Below are positions 37,084 to 48,300 of a DNA stretch of 64,000 nucleotides, piece by piece (position 1 is the first letter of the stretch; each line of letters opens with the position of its first letter). The notes under the pieces were generated by a model that did not search any database, had not been told where the DNA came from, and saw only the letters and a program-made list of their open reading frames with translations. The translations under genes and the position numbers were made by a program. Origin of the DNA: Rummeliibacillus suwonensis (GTDB lineage: Bacteria > Bacillota > Bacilli > Bacillales_A > Planococcaceae); NCBI RefSeq assembly GCF_007896435.1, contig NZ_VCBL01000001.1, positions 1,760,271-1,824,270 on the forward strand, written 5' to 3'.

Positions 37084-37713
37084 TTAAAGTTGACCGATTA
37101 ACTGATTCGTAGTGGTAATCGTTGAACATCTTTTAGCAGCATAACGTATCGCCATCTGATGATCTTCTACTGAAAAATCCGCAACTGCATCCTTTACAAA
37201 GAATGGTTTAATATCATACATAAAAGCATCTGCTGCTGTTAATAAGCAGCCAATATGTGCATATACACCACAAATGATCAGTTGATCTCGATTCCATGTT
37301 TTCATTAGCTGCTGCAACTCACTTTTCTTAAAAGCGCTATAACGCCATTTGGTCAACATTATATCATTCTCGCTTGGAGAAAGTTGGGGAATAATGGATG
37401 TTTGCTCTTCCTTCTCTTCAAGACCTGTCCCCCAAAAATCTGTTAAAAGCGCACGATCTTCCACCTTTTGATTACCAGGTTGGGCGGTGTAAATAATAGG
37501 TATTTTAAGTGACTCACATTTTTGTTTTATTTTTTGAATATTAGCGATCAATCCAGGAATAGGCGATTGTCGTTGATTATAAAAGTCTAAAAAATATTGT
37601 TGCATGTCATGTATTAATAATACGGCCTTATCAGATTGAGGCTCCCATTGAACGGTATTTTCAACTTCTAAATTTATCGGCATTTCATAAGACTTAATTT
37701 TTGGTATTGACAT
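37084..37713 (-). CDS. dhbB: Isochorismatase lacking the aryl carrier domain
   Basis: A 209-aa isochorismatase that splits isochorismate to 2,3-dihydro-2,3-dihydroxybenzoate and pyruvate. It starts [12 protein letters not shown], as in DhbB/EntB, with the catalytic Asp in [15 protein letters not shown], the Lys in [10 protein letters not shown] and the Cys-region loop [16 protein letters not shown]. DhbB and EntB normally continue for about 80 residues with an aryl carrier domain. Here the protein ends after the hydrolase (TNQLIGQL), and a separate carrier is encoded at 49330-49554. The ATG at 37713 has GAGGAG 8 nt upstream. It is the last gene of the operon. Confidence 0.93.
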   Translation of the reverse strand: MSIPKIKSYEMPINLEVENTVQWEPQSDKAVLLIHDMQQYFLDFYNQRQSPIPGLIANIQKIKQKCESLKIPIIYTAQPGNQKVEDRALLTDFWGTGLEEKEEQTSIIPQLSPSENDIMLTKWRYSAFKKSELQQLMKTWNRDQLIICGVYAHIGCLLTAADAFMYDIKPFFVKDAVADFSVEDHQMAIRYAAKRCSTITTTNQLIGQL

Positions 37714-37860
37714 ATAAACACTCCTCAAGATAGATAGGTTCAAAATAGTTTATAAAGAGTAATATTTCCTCTTATTCATTTAATTTACATTTAAAATGAT
37801 AAATGTGGATTCTCGATTTGATCCATGAATTATAGATGGTCCATTATTTCCGCTACGGAT

Positions 37861-39045
37861 CTAGTTATTTTCTCCTGTAATGCCTATTGCATGAAGCATT
37901 GTTTGAAATTTCGCTCCTGTTTCAGCGCGCTCCTCTTGTGGTACAGAAGATTCTACAATGCCGGCTCCCGCATAAATGGTAATTTGATTTTCTTTCACTT
38001 GGGCACAACGAATCGTCACGATCCATTCCCCATCACCATTCGCCTCCATATAGCCCACAATGCCGGCGAAGAATTTTCGGTCAAATGGCTCTATTTCATG
38101 AATAAGCTGAAAGGCTTCTTCTCTCGGTTCTCCACAAACGGCTGGTGTCGGGTGGAGAGCACTAGCGATCGTAAGCGAAGTCGTTTGTGGATCTTTCAGC
38201 TCTCCAGAGATTGTTGTCGATAGATGAATCATGGAATCTGTATATAAAATCGATGGTTGATCCGGTGCTTGAATCGTTTTAAAGAATGGATTTAATTCAC
38301 GGCAAACCATATCGACCACTACTTTATGTTCATGTAAGTCTTTTTCTGAATTTAATAGACTAGCAGCAAGTCTTGCGTCTTCATCTTTGTCATGCGTTCT
38401 TTTTCTTGAGCCTGCGAGAGGATTAGCGATAATCGTATTGCCTTTCTTTCGAATCAGTAATTCTGGACTCGCTCCGACCAATGTATTGATTTCTTTCTCA
38501 CCTGTATTGATGGCAAAGGTGTAGCCACTTGTATTTGTTTTTGCTAAAGATTCAATAAGTGGTGGCAGATCGACTCTGTCACTCGTAGAAATTTGTAAAG
38601 TCCTTGCTAACACTACTTTTTCAAGCTTTGTTTCACGAATGCGATGGATGGATTGTTGTACCATTTCTTCATACGTTTTTGCTGAAGGAACTTGCTTGAT
38701 TTTTTTGACATCCAAAATATAGGGTAAATCCAATAGATCTTCAGAAATATTTTCTCTTTCTAGTACTAGAGTTTCTTGAGGAACTATTAAAACAGGGCGT
38801 TTTGTTGTATCAAATGGAATAGCACCGATCACTAAAGGATTCTTCTCTCCATTTTCATGATACTTGTTCAAAGCTTTTTGAATGATCGCATCCAATTTTT
38901 CAAATGAACAAGGTTCATCAATTATCATTTTTTCTTTATATCCTTTTCCTAAAATCGTTTTGATCGGTGTTTTTAAGAAACTATCACCATCTTGATAATT
39001 AGCAATTACTTCTGATAATTTTTTCTTTTCTTTTAATTTTTTCAT
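37861..39045 (-). CDS. dhbC: Isochorismate synthase
   Basis: A 394-aa chorismate-utilising enzyme converting chorismate to isochorismate, the first step to 2,3-dihydroxybenzoate. The conserved blocks are VVLARTLQIS, VGASPELLIRKKGNTIIANPLAGSRKR, SEKDLHEHKVVVDMV, HLSTTISGEL, LHPTPAVCGEPREEA and the C-terminal GAGIVESSVPQEE, including the Mg-binding Glu residues. GAAGGAGG precedes the ATG. A 211-bp gap with a repeat remnant separates it from dhbA. Confidence 0.95.
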   Translation of the reverse strand: MKKLKEKKKLSEVIANYQDGDSFLKTPIKTILGKGYKEKMIIDEPCSFEKLDAIIQKALNKYHENGEKNPLVIGAIPFDTTKRPVLIVPQETLVLERENISEDLLDLPYILDVKKIKQVPSAKTYEEMVQQSIHRIRETKLEKVVLARTLQISTSDRVDLPPLIESLAKTNTSGYTFAINTGEKEINTLVGASPELLIRKKGNTIIANPLAGSRKRTHDKDEDARLAASLLNSEKDLHEHKVVVDMVCRELNPFFKTIQAPDQPSILYTDSMIHLSTTISGELKDPQTTSLTIASALHPTPAVCGEPREEAFQLIHEIEPFDRKFFAGIVGYMEANGDGEWIVTIRCAQVKENQITIYAGAGIVESSVPQEERAETGAKFQTMLHAIGITGENN

Positions 39046-39125
39046 TTGCTTCCTCCTTCTACATCAATGTCAACTGTCAACCGTTTGATTCATTTTAGGC
39101 ATGTGATTGAATGTTGTTTTCTAAC

Positions 39126-39220
39126 ACGCGTGTTGATCAACCGATTCTATCCATTAAATAGGATAGGTACCATCAACTGATTCGCGCCATGATTGCTCAC
39201 TTTTCCCGCAGGAATTTGAA
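39126..39220. repeat. Degenerate dispersed-element remnant
   Basis: ACGCGTGTTGATCAACCGATTCTATCC, then ACTGATTCGCGCCATGATTGCTCACTTTTCCCGCAGG, follow the order of the 18147 family with many changes. It lies within the siderophore operon between dhbA and dhbC and has no clear terminator. Confidence 0.45.
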
Positions 39221-39256
39221 TGTTCTCTAATTCTTATCATTTATGACTATTGAAAG

Positions 39257-40039
39257 CTAAGCGTAAGAGCCGAGTGTAGCACCACCATCTACAACAATAT
39301 TGCTCATAGTAATGTGATTTGAATACTCAGATATCAAAAACAAGATGACCCCAACAATATCAGATGGTTTAGCTATTTTCTTCAAAGGAATACCTACTTT
39401 ATAATTTTCAAGGTTGCCTTCAATCACTTTTTGTTCACTTGACTCATCTGCCCAAAGTGACGTTTGCATATCCGTATAGGTTGATCCTGGTGAAACCACA
39501 TTGCAGCGAATATTATATGGCGCCAATTCTAATCCTAGACTCTTCATATACATGATTGCTGCCGCCTTAGATGCGCCATATGCACCGATTCCAAGGCGTG
39601 GGACTGATGCAGCATTTGATCCAACTGTCACAATCACTCCTTCATGGCGCTCCTTCATATAACGACTTACTGCCTGTGTAACATGAAATACACCCTTCAC
39701 ATTGATATCAAAAAGATCATCCCACTCTTCTTCACCAAAATCACAAAGTGTCCCTTCATGAAGAATACCTGCCACATGAATTAAAGTATGAATAGCTCCT
39801 ATTTCTTCTTCCACTTGCTGAATGACCGTTTGCACTTTTTGGCGATTGCGTATATCGACAGGATACGCATGAATCTTTTTACCCTTTTCAAGCATTTTCG
39901 CTGTACGTTTTTCCAACTCAGATTTGTTGTAGTCAAAGACAACTACATCATCAAAAAGGTTGGAAACTTGCTCTACAACTTCCCCGCCAATTCCTTTTGC
40001 TCCACCTACAACTAACACGACTTTTCCCACGATCAACAC
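39257..40039 (-). CDS. dhbA: 2,3-dihydro-2,3-dihydroxybenzoate dehydrogenase
   Basis: A 260-aa short-chain dehydrogenase making 2,3-dihydroxybenzoate with NAD+. The cofactor motif is VVLVVGGAKGIGGEVV, then HVAGILHEG, the catalytic Ser before IGAYGASKAAAIMYMK, and Tyr/Lys in YGASK. The C-terminal SNHITMSNIVVDGGATLG matches DhbA/EntA. The start is not firm: GTG at 40039 gives the usual six-residue lead-in, while GTG at 40030 has a better spaced GGGTG. It is 41 bp after the MFS gene. Confidence 0.9.
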   Translation of the reverse strand: MLIVGKVVLVVGGAKGIGGEVVEQVSNLFDDVVVFDYNKSELEKRTAKMLEKGKKIHAYPVDIRNRQKVQTVIQQVEEEIGAIHTLIHVAGILHEGTLCDFGEEEWDDLFDINVKGVFHVTQAVSRYMKERHEGVIVTVGSNAASVPRLGIGAYGASKAAAIMYMKSLGLELAPYNIRCNVVSPGSTYTDMQTSLWADESSEQKVIEGNLENYKVGIPLKKIAKPSDIVGVILFLISEYSNHITMSNIVVDGGATLGSYA

Positions 40040-40080
40040 CCATTTCTATCTATGATTTAAAACATATAAAGAATTATTCT

Positions 40081-41418
40081 TTATTTTGAAATTGACATTT
40101 TTACTGATACCGATGCATACTCCTTTGTTTTCTTTTCTGGCATACAAGCATATGCCAGAAAAGCTAAAAACGCAGGGATTGAAAAAGCGATAAAACTCCA
40201 ATAACTTTCCCCATTAGATGCTAGAAGCAAGCCACCAATAGTAGGTCCCATTATGGCACCTAATCGTCCTACCCCAAGAGCTGTTCCAAGCGCTGTAGAT
40301 TTCATATTGGAGGGGAAAAAAGTTGAAATACATGCATTATTTAAATTTTGTGCTCCAATAGAAGCTGCTCCACAGCAGCCGATTAATAGATACAAGACAA
40401 TTACGGTTGGATTGAAAGCAAGCAGAATCAGGCTCGTTCCTCCTACAAAATAAAACAGCATCAGTACCTTTTTTGTGCCCATTTTATCTGCAGCGATCCC
40501 TCCAATTATGGAACCTACAATAGCACCGACATTTAAGCATAGTAAAAAGCCTAAACTAGAAGATAATTTAAACCCTGACGCAACCATCAATTGCGGTAGC
40601 CAAGTGGTTAATCCGTATACTAACAGAAGCCCCATAAAACAAATCATCCAAAAAAGCAATGTCATTTTTGTTCGTTTATCTTGAAATAATCGTTTTATCG
40701 GTACGCCTGTTGTCTCCATTTCTGTCACTAACATTGTATGATCGTTCAATGGATAGGTAGGATTTATTATTTTGACAATTTTCTTCGCATCTTCCTGTTC
40801 TCCCTTATTGACCATATAATATAAAGATTCAGGCAATGTTTTCATGATGAACGGGAGTGCTATCAGTGGAAGGGCACCAATATAGAAAAGAGATTGCCAT
40901 CCATATGTGGGCAATAGCTGAATCCCTAATAGTGAAACTAGAATCCCTCCAACAGAATAGCCGCTGAACATGATCCCGATCATTAGATTTCGTATCTTTT
41001 TGGGAGAATACTCAGATGTTAACGTCACAAGTAATGGAGGAATACCTCCTAATCCTATGCCAGCTAAAAATCGTAAAACTGCAAATTGCGTTATATTCGT
41101 CACGAATGCATTTGCAAATGTAAAGACACCGAAAATGGTAATACATGCTACAATAATGTTTTTACGCCCTATTTTATCCGCTACGATACCGCAGATGAGA
41201 GAACCTATTAAACTTCCAATAAGGGTTAGACTTCCCACAAACCCTAAAATTGTCGTGGAAACTCCCCACTCCAGATGTAATGATGGAATAATCGCACCGA
41301 GTAAGGCTAGATCGTAACCATCAAATAAAATAAGTACGATACACCACGCTAACACGGTCAAATGTACTTTGCTAAATCGGCTGTTATCGATTATTTCTGA
41401 TATATTGACTTTCTTCAC
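40081..41418 (-). CDS. MFS transporter, aromatic acid:H+ symporter (AAHS) type
   Basis: A 445-aa 12-span permease. The start FDGYDLALLGAIIPSL is the hallmark of AAHS proteins (PcaK, BenK, MhpT), in which the Asp of the first span is needed for aromatic acid transport. Motif A is GIVADKIGRKNIIVA and is repeated as GIAADKMGTKKVLML in the second half; PESLYYMVNKG is also typical. It starts with GTG at 41418, 6 nt from GGAGGG, and overlaps the sfp stop by 4 bp. In the siderophore operon it could export the siderophore or move 2,3-dihydroxybenzoate; Bacillus exports bacillibactin through YmfD, another MFS branch. Confidence 0.85.
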   Translation of the reverse strand: MKKVNISEIIDNSRFSKVHLTVLAWCIVLILFDGYDLALLGAIIPSLHLEWGVSTTILGFVGSLTLIGSLIGSLICGIVADKIGRKNIIVACITIFGVFTFANAFVTNITQFAVLRFLAGIGLGGIPPLLVTLTSEYSPKKIRNLMIGIMFSGYSVGGILVSLLGIQLLPTYGWQSLFYIGALPLIALPFIMKTLPESLYYMVNKGEQEDAKKIVKIINPTYPLNDHTMLVTEMETTGVPIKRLFQDKRTKMTLLFWMICFMGLLLVYGLTTWLPQLMVASGFKLSSSLGFLLCLNVGAIVGSIIGGIAADKMGTKKVLMLFYFVGGTSLILLAFNPTVIVLYLLIGCCGAASIGAQNLNNACISTFFPSNMKSTALGTALGVGRLGAIMGPTIGGLLLASNGESYWSFIAFSIPAFLAFLAYACMPEKKTKEYASVSVKMSISK

Positions 41419-42086
41419 TCATTACCCTCCAAAAAGGTTTTCAGATTTTGAATGGATATGCCTTTTCCTTTTTTATTTTCATATTTGTCCTTCATACAAA
41501 TGGATACTGTATATGTCTCACTGAAATATTGAGAAATATGCCAAGGTGTGAGGAGATGTGATTTTTTTACTGCACCATTTGAAAGGACTCGGATATCTTT
41601 CACAGGATAGGTCAATCCGATGCCAAGGGCCTTTGTATAACTTTCTTTCGCTGTCCAAAATTTATAAAATGTAGCAATTGGATGATTACTTCTGCAAATT
41701 TCTTGGTATTCCCATTCATTTAAAACAGAGTGGAAATTTAAAACGTTGATTTCTTTATGCTTTTCAATATCAATCCCAATGGGCTTTTTTGAAAAAGCGG
41801 CAACTACATAATCTCCTGAATGTGCGACATTAAAGTGAGCATCCTCTCGGTTCAGACATATAGGTTTTCCGTAGTCATTTTTTGCAAAGAGCAATTCATC
41901 ATTTGTACATTGTAATTGTTGGACTAATTCTGCACGCACAAGTAAGGCTGCTAGTAAAGAACGTTTTGCATCGTCAATATATTTGTATCGCTTTAAACGT
42001 TGTCGTCTTTCCTTGGATACAAATTTGGTAAAAGATTCATACTGATTATCTGTCAGCTCGTTGATATTGATATATATCCACTTCAT
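41415..42086 (-). CDS. sfp: 4'-phosphopantetheinyl transferase (Sfp type)
   Basis: A 223-aa Sfp-like enzyme that transfers phosphopantetheine from CoA to the conserved Ser of carrier domains. The motifs are NVAHSGDYVVAAFSKKPIGIDIEKHKEIN (residues about 95-125, with the Mg-binding Asp/Glu) and FYKFWTAKESYTKALG (about 145-160). In this operon its targets should be the two T domains of DhbF and the free aryl carrier protein. It lies between mbtH and the MFS gene. Confidence 0.94.
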   Translation of the reverse strand: MKWIYININELTDNQYESFTKFVSKERRQRLKRYKYIDDAKRSLLAALLVRAELVQQLQCTNDELLFAKNDYGKPICLNREDAHFNVAHSGDYVVAAFSKKPIGIDIEKHKEINVLNFHSVLNEWEYQEICRSNHPIATFYKFWTAKESYTKALGIGLTYPVKDIRVLSNGAVKKSHLLTPWHISQYFSETYTVSICMKDKYENKKGKGISIQNLKTFLEGNE

Positions 42087-42105
42087 CGTGTCTCTTGTAA
42101 TCCCT

Positions 42106-42312
42106 CTAAGCCAACTTTTCCTTTAAAGACTTTGGTCTTAAATCTGTCCATGTTTCTTCAATATATTGCTGACAATCTTTTTTAAGAGACGAACCGAATA
42201 CAAGCTTCCATCCATCAGGAATAGTCATAAATTCCGGCCATATTGAATATTGGTCTTCCTCATTTTTTAAAACGATAAATTGAGCATCTTCGTGATCAAA
42301 CGGATTGTGCAT
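42106..42312 (-). CDS. MbtH-like protein
   Basis: A 68-aa MbtH-family protein. It binds and stabilises adenylation domains of NRPSs. The start NPFDHEDAQFIVLKNEEDQYSIWPEF and the three conserved Trp (SIWPEF, DGWKLVF, TWTDLRP) are present. The ATG at 42312 has AAAAGGAG 7 nt upstream; it overlaps the end of dhbF by 17 bp, so the two are co-translated. Confidence 0.94.
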   Translation of the reverse strand: MHNPFDHEDAQFIVLKNEEDQYSIWPEFMTIPDGWKLVFGSSLKKDCQQYIEETWTDLRPKSLKEKLA

Positions 42313-45300
42313 GACAAACACTCCTTTTCAATAAATGTTGTAATTCCTTCCCTATGACTTTTAAAGGTTCTGGCTGACACATATCTTTATGGCGACAGCG
42401 AACAGGATAAACCGAAATTTGACCAACATATGGTTGCCAATCCGCTATATCGATTGCTTCAAACCATTCTGGTACAATAGTAGATTGAAATAAATGCATG
42501 TCACAGGATGTTTTTCTAGGATGGTGCTGCTTCAATAATGTTATGGAATTTTGATAAGTGGTCATTAAACGTTTCATCGTATCTTCCGATAAGCTAGCTA
42601 ATGCACTACCATCCTTTTTCAATAAACGAATAACATTAGCTAACGTCAATTCTCCCTCTACAAGTTCAGGATCATATCCACCTAATGCCAATAGTGCCAC
42701 CAATGATTCTTCTGAAATATTACTTGGCTGATCTTTTCGTTCTTTATGATGCGGATAAGCATCTAAAATGGCTAATAATCCCACTTCATCTCCAGCGCTT
42801 TCCAGTTGGACCGCCATTTCATGTACAACATTTCCTCCTAATGACCAACCCAACAAATGATAAGGACCTGTAGGCTGAATGGTTTTGATTTGTTGAATAT
42901 ATTCTTTCGCCATTTCAGCTAAGGTTGATGGTAATTTCTCTTCTTTTGCAATACCACTGGCCTGAATTCCATATAATGGTTGTCGAATATCCAAATGCTG
43001 CATCAATCCTGCATAACACCAACTTAAACCGCCAGCTGGATGGATACAAAATAGTGGTGCTTTTTGAGTGATTCCATCCCTTAATGGTAATACGTTGTTT
43101 AAAGCAGAATGTTCTTGTTCATGATTCAATCGTTGACAAAGCTTTTCGACTGTTGGTGCCTCAAATAAATGTCCAATCGTCAACTCTTTTCCGAATACTT
43201 CTTTAATACGAGACATTAGTTGCACGGCTAATAAAGAATGCCCGCCAAGTTCAAAGAAATGATCATCAATGGCTATTTTTTCGATATTCAATACTTCTTT
43301 AAATAACTGACACATTAGTTCCTCGTTTGGCGTTCTCGGTAATTTTGAAGACTTCGAATGATAAGCAGGCTTAGGTAACGCTTTTTTATCTAATTTCCCG
43401 TTATTGGTTAAAGGAAATGCCTCTAATTCCACAAACGCACTTGGCAGCATATAATCAGGTAAATCTTTTTGAATAGCTTGTCGAGTACGGCTTTCTTCAA
43501 AATCCGTCGCAACGACATAGGCTATAATACGTAAATCATCCTGCTGATCTTCTCTTACAATAACTGCCGCTTGATGAACATTCGGCTGACGTAATAGTAC
43601 CTCTTCAATCTCGCCTAATTCGATTCGGAATCCTCTGATTTTAACTTGATGATCGATACGTCCAATATAATCAAGCTCACCATCAGTAGTCCAGCGCGCT
43701 AAATCTCCGGTACGGTAAAGCCTGCTACCTGGTTTACCAAATGGATTGGCGATAAAACGCTCGGCTGTCAGTGCACTGCGCCCCATGTAGCCACGTGCAA
43801 GACCTGCTCCCGCTACATACATTTCACCGATTACACCTGGTGGAACAGGTTCGAGCCATTCGTTTAATACATAGATTTGCAAGTCTGGGATGGCTTTCCC
43901 AATCAAGCTTTGATTTTCACCATTCAATAATTTTTGACCTATTTTTTGATAACTAACATGAACGGTTGTTTCCGTAATACCATACATATTCATAAGCTGT
44001 GGAGAGCTGTCCGAATGATTTTGATACCATTTTTTTAATCGATCAAATGACAATGCTTCCCCACCAAAGATTACATAGCGCAAGGATAGTTCTCCACTTT
44101 GCTGATGATCGTTCGCATCCACTTCTATTAACTGATAGAATGCAGAAGGTGTTTGGTTCAACACCGTCACTTTTTCCTGAATGAGTAATGACAAAAATTG
44201 TTCAGGTGCTCGGCTTGTTTCAAAAGGTACAACAACGAGTTTCCCACCATATAAAAGGGCACCCCAAATTTCCCAAACCGAAAAATCAAATGCATAAGAG
44301 TGGAAAAGTGTCCAGCAATCATACTCGTTAAAGTGATACCAATCATTTGTGGCATCCAATAATCGAATGACATTTTGATGCGGAACAATGACGCCCTTTG
44401 GCACTCCTGTAGAGCCCGATGTGTAAATCACGTAAGCTGCTTGCTGTGGTTGAATAGATATCCCTAAATTTGAAACCGGCTGTTGAGCAATCTCACTCAC
44501 GAATTCTTGATCCTTCCACACAATTGTTTTAAAAGAAGATATTTCTTTTAGTTCCTCACTAATGATGAAAAGTGGTTTTGTATTTCGAACAATAAAATGA
44601 ATCCGCTCCTCTGGATAAGTAGGATCAATAGGTACATAGGCAGCACCTGTTTTTAAAACACCAATGATTGCGACTACTAAGTCTACTGATCGGGGCATGA
44701 GTAAAGCAATGTAATCCTCTGCCCCCACACCCTTATCTTTTAAATAATGAGCAAATTGATTTGCTTTTTCATTTAATGTTCGATAAGTGATCTCTTCTTG
44801 CCCCATTTTCACGGCCAGATGATCAGGAAAACGTTCCACCATTTCTTCAAATCTTTTTATAATGGATGAAGATTCTATCAATGGAGCTTTCGGATTCCAA
44901 TCATGCGTTATTTGTTCAAACTCACCCTCAAGTAAAATGGAGTAATTGGAAATATTTTTCTGAGAGTTCTGGACGATTTGCTCTAAAACTTTGTTGAATC
45001 GAATGAGCAACTTGTCAATCGTTTGTTTTTTAAATAAATCTGTACGATATTCTGCCATAACTTCAATGCCCTGAGGCTCTTCCTGAAGATGCTTTTCACG
45101 CATATCAATCGTCAAATCGAATTTAGATGTATTGGCAGAGATAATTTGGGTTTTCCCTTTTTGTCCTTCCAAAACAATATTCATCTCAGGCGTATTTTGT
45201 AAAGCGAACATGACTTGGAACAACGGGTGTCTCCCAGGAACACGGGTTGGGTTATGCAGTTCCACTAGTTGATCAAATGGGATATTCTCATTTTGATACG

Positions 45301-48300
45301 CTTCTAAATTCATTTGTCGTATTCGTTGGACAAGTTCTTTAAATGAAGGATTTCCTGAAGTATCCATTCGGAAAACCACTGTATTGATAAATAAGCCCAG
45401 CATATCTTGTAACTCCGCCTTAGAGCGTCCTGCGACTGGACTACCAATTGGTAAATCTTCTCCCGCACCCAATTTCGTCAATAAAATGGCAAAGGCGGCC
45501 TGCAAAATAACAAATAAACTGACTTCATGCGATTGCGCTAATAATTGTAATTGGGCATGAAGGTTTGGTGAAATGGTAAAGTCGATCGCATCCCCTTTAA
45601 CAGAAGATTGGATTGGACGTTTGTAATCATATGGAAGATGTAGCTCCTCTGGTAGATCAATAAGTTGTTGTTTCCAATATTGACGCTCTTTTTCGAGAAG
45701 ATTTGGATATCCCTTCATCGGTAATTGGAAAATTTCTTCTTGCCAAAGAGTATAGTCTGTATATTGTAATGGATCATCTCGAACAATCGACTGATGATAA
45801 GCATTTTCTACTTCTTTCAAAAAGGTACTTAAAGACCAGCCATCAATACTAATGTGATGGAAGGTAAAAATGACTACATGGTAGCGATGATCTACATTTA
45901 AAACAGTTGTATATAAACTCGTATCCGTTTCTAAGCAAAATGAATGTCTTGCTGCTACTAGCTTTTCCGATGCTAGTTTTTCAGAAGAGATATTTTTTTG
46001 CATCATTTGGATACCTGGATTTTTTAATATCACTTGGTTAGGTTTACCGTTTTTTGTGATATAAACAGTTCTTAAAATCGTATACTTTTCCGTTACTTGA
46101 TAAAGCGCTTCTTTTAAGGCAAACGCATCTATTAAAGATGGGAAGGTAATCACAAGTGGTATATTATACACTGCACTCGGTCCTTCTAGCTGTTCCACAA
46201 ACCAAAGTCTTTTTTGAGCAGCCGTTAATGGAGCTTTCTCTACTTTCTTCTTTTTAACATTTGGTAGAATATCGATATAATTGTCGAGCATCGTTGCTAA
46301 TTTTTGAACGGATGGAGCTTCAAAAATAGAGGCTATCGATAAATTTACTCCATGCAGTTTACGAATTTTAATGATCAGTTCTGTTGCAATCAAAGAATGA
46401 CCACCTAGTGCAAAAAAGTCATCTGTTATCCCAACTTTATCCACCCCTAAAACTTCAGAGAAAGCTCTGCAAAGATTTCTTTCCATATCGGTTTTAGGTT
46501 CGACATAATCACGTTCTATCCATTGTGGAGCTGGCAATTTTTTACGATCTATTTTGCCATTGTTCGTTTGTGGGAATTTTTCTATTGGCATGATGAACAT
46601 AGGAACCATGTAATCAGGTAATGTTGCTGCGAGCTGTTCTTTGACATCTTCTGGTTGAACGTTTTTCCCTATGACATATGCCACTAATTGTTGCTGTTCC
46701 ATTTTATCTAGGTGGATCATCACAAGGGCCTGCTCTATATTGGCCAGTTCTTCTAGTTTATTTTCAATTTCTCCTAATTCGATCCGGAAACCACGAATTT
46801 TAGTTTGGAAATCCGCTCTACTGATATAACTTAGTGTACCGTTATGATTCCATGCTACTAAATCACCTGTACGATACATCCTTGAACCGGGCTCTCCAAA
46901 CGGATTGGCGATGAATCGTTCAGCAGTCAATGCACTGCGATGGTGATAGCCTCTTGTAACCCCTTGACCTGCTATATACAATTCACCAATAACGCCTACT
47001 GGAACAGGTTGCAAATGATCATCCAATACATACAATTGGGTTTGTGCAAGCGGTTTGCCAAGTGAAGGCATTTCTTCTATCATTCCATCGATTTCTTGAC
47101 TTGTAGACCATATCGTGGTTTCAGTTGGACCATACATATTCCTTACTTTCGCTCCACAGGCTTGCAGATCATTGGCTAGCGAAATAGGTAATGCCTCTCC
47201 ACCAACTAAAATAGTTAAATTTTTTAACGCATCTGGCGCATGTTTGACCATCATTTTCCATAAAGTTGGCGTCCCCTGTATCATCGTAATCGAGTTTGTT
47301 TGAATCGTTTCCGCTAATAATTGTGGATCATGAATGGTATCTGATGTAGCGATTACTAGTTTTGCACCATGTAATAATGGGAAATAGAACTCTAATATTG
47401 AAATATCAAATGAGATCGTTGTTGTTGCTAACCAAGCATCTCCATTGTCTATCTTCAATTGCTGATTCATCGCATGGAGGAAATTTGATAAATTATGCAT
47501 CTCTACAACGACACCTTTTGGTTTGCCAGTGGACCCAGATGTATAGATCATATAGGCTGCGTCAAACACGGAACGTTTGATCGAGAGATTATTTGTGGGA
47601 AATACCTTCCAAGAATCAGAATTTAATAACAAAGCGTTTTCGAATTGGCTATTCTCTTCTGTTGTTACGATACATTTAGGTTGAGCGTCCTGACACATAT
47701 ATTCGATTCTTTCTTTCGGATATGTTGGATCGATTGGGATATAAGCTGCTCGTACTTTTAATGTAGCGATCATCGCAATGAGCATTTCAATAGAACGATC
47801 GGCTATAATGGCAACAAAATCGCCTGGTTTTATATTTTGACCGTATAACCATTGTGCACACTGATTAGTCGCTTTCCAAAGTTCTTCATAGGTAAGCGTT
47901 TTGTTTTTAAATTCAATGGCTATTTCTTGTGGCGAACGCCTTACTTGTTGTTCTAATAGATCAATAACATCCTCGTCTATGAAAGTATTTCCTTTTTCAT
48001 TCCATTGTTGGATGACAAGTTCTAATTCTTTGTCACTCATCATTTGATGTAAGAACATTGGACGATCCGGATTTTCTATTAATGCTGTCAACAAATATAA
48101 ATAATGTTCAAAGTGATCGGCTAAGGATCGATCATCATAACTAGCACTATTTCCTAATAGGTCCACTGTATAATCGCCATTTGCTTCAGCAAAAATATTC
48201 AATGAAATATCTTCAATGGGTCCAATGGCAATTTTCTTTGTTATCGCCGAAGCTTCTCCAAATTTGAATTCATCATAAAATGGCATAATATTAATTTGAG

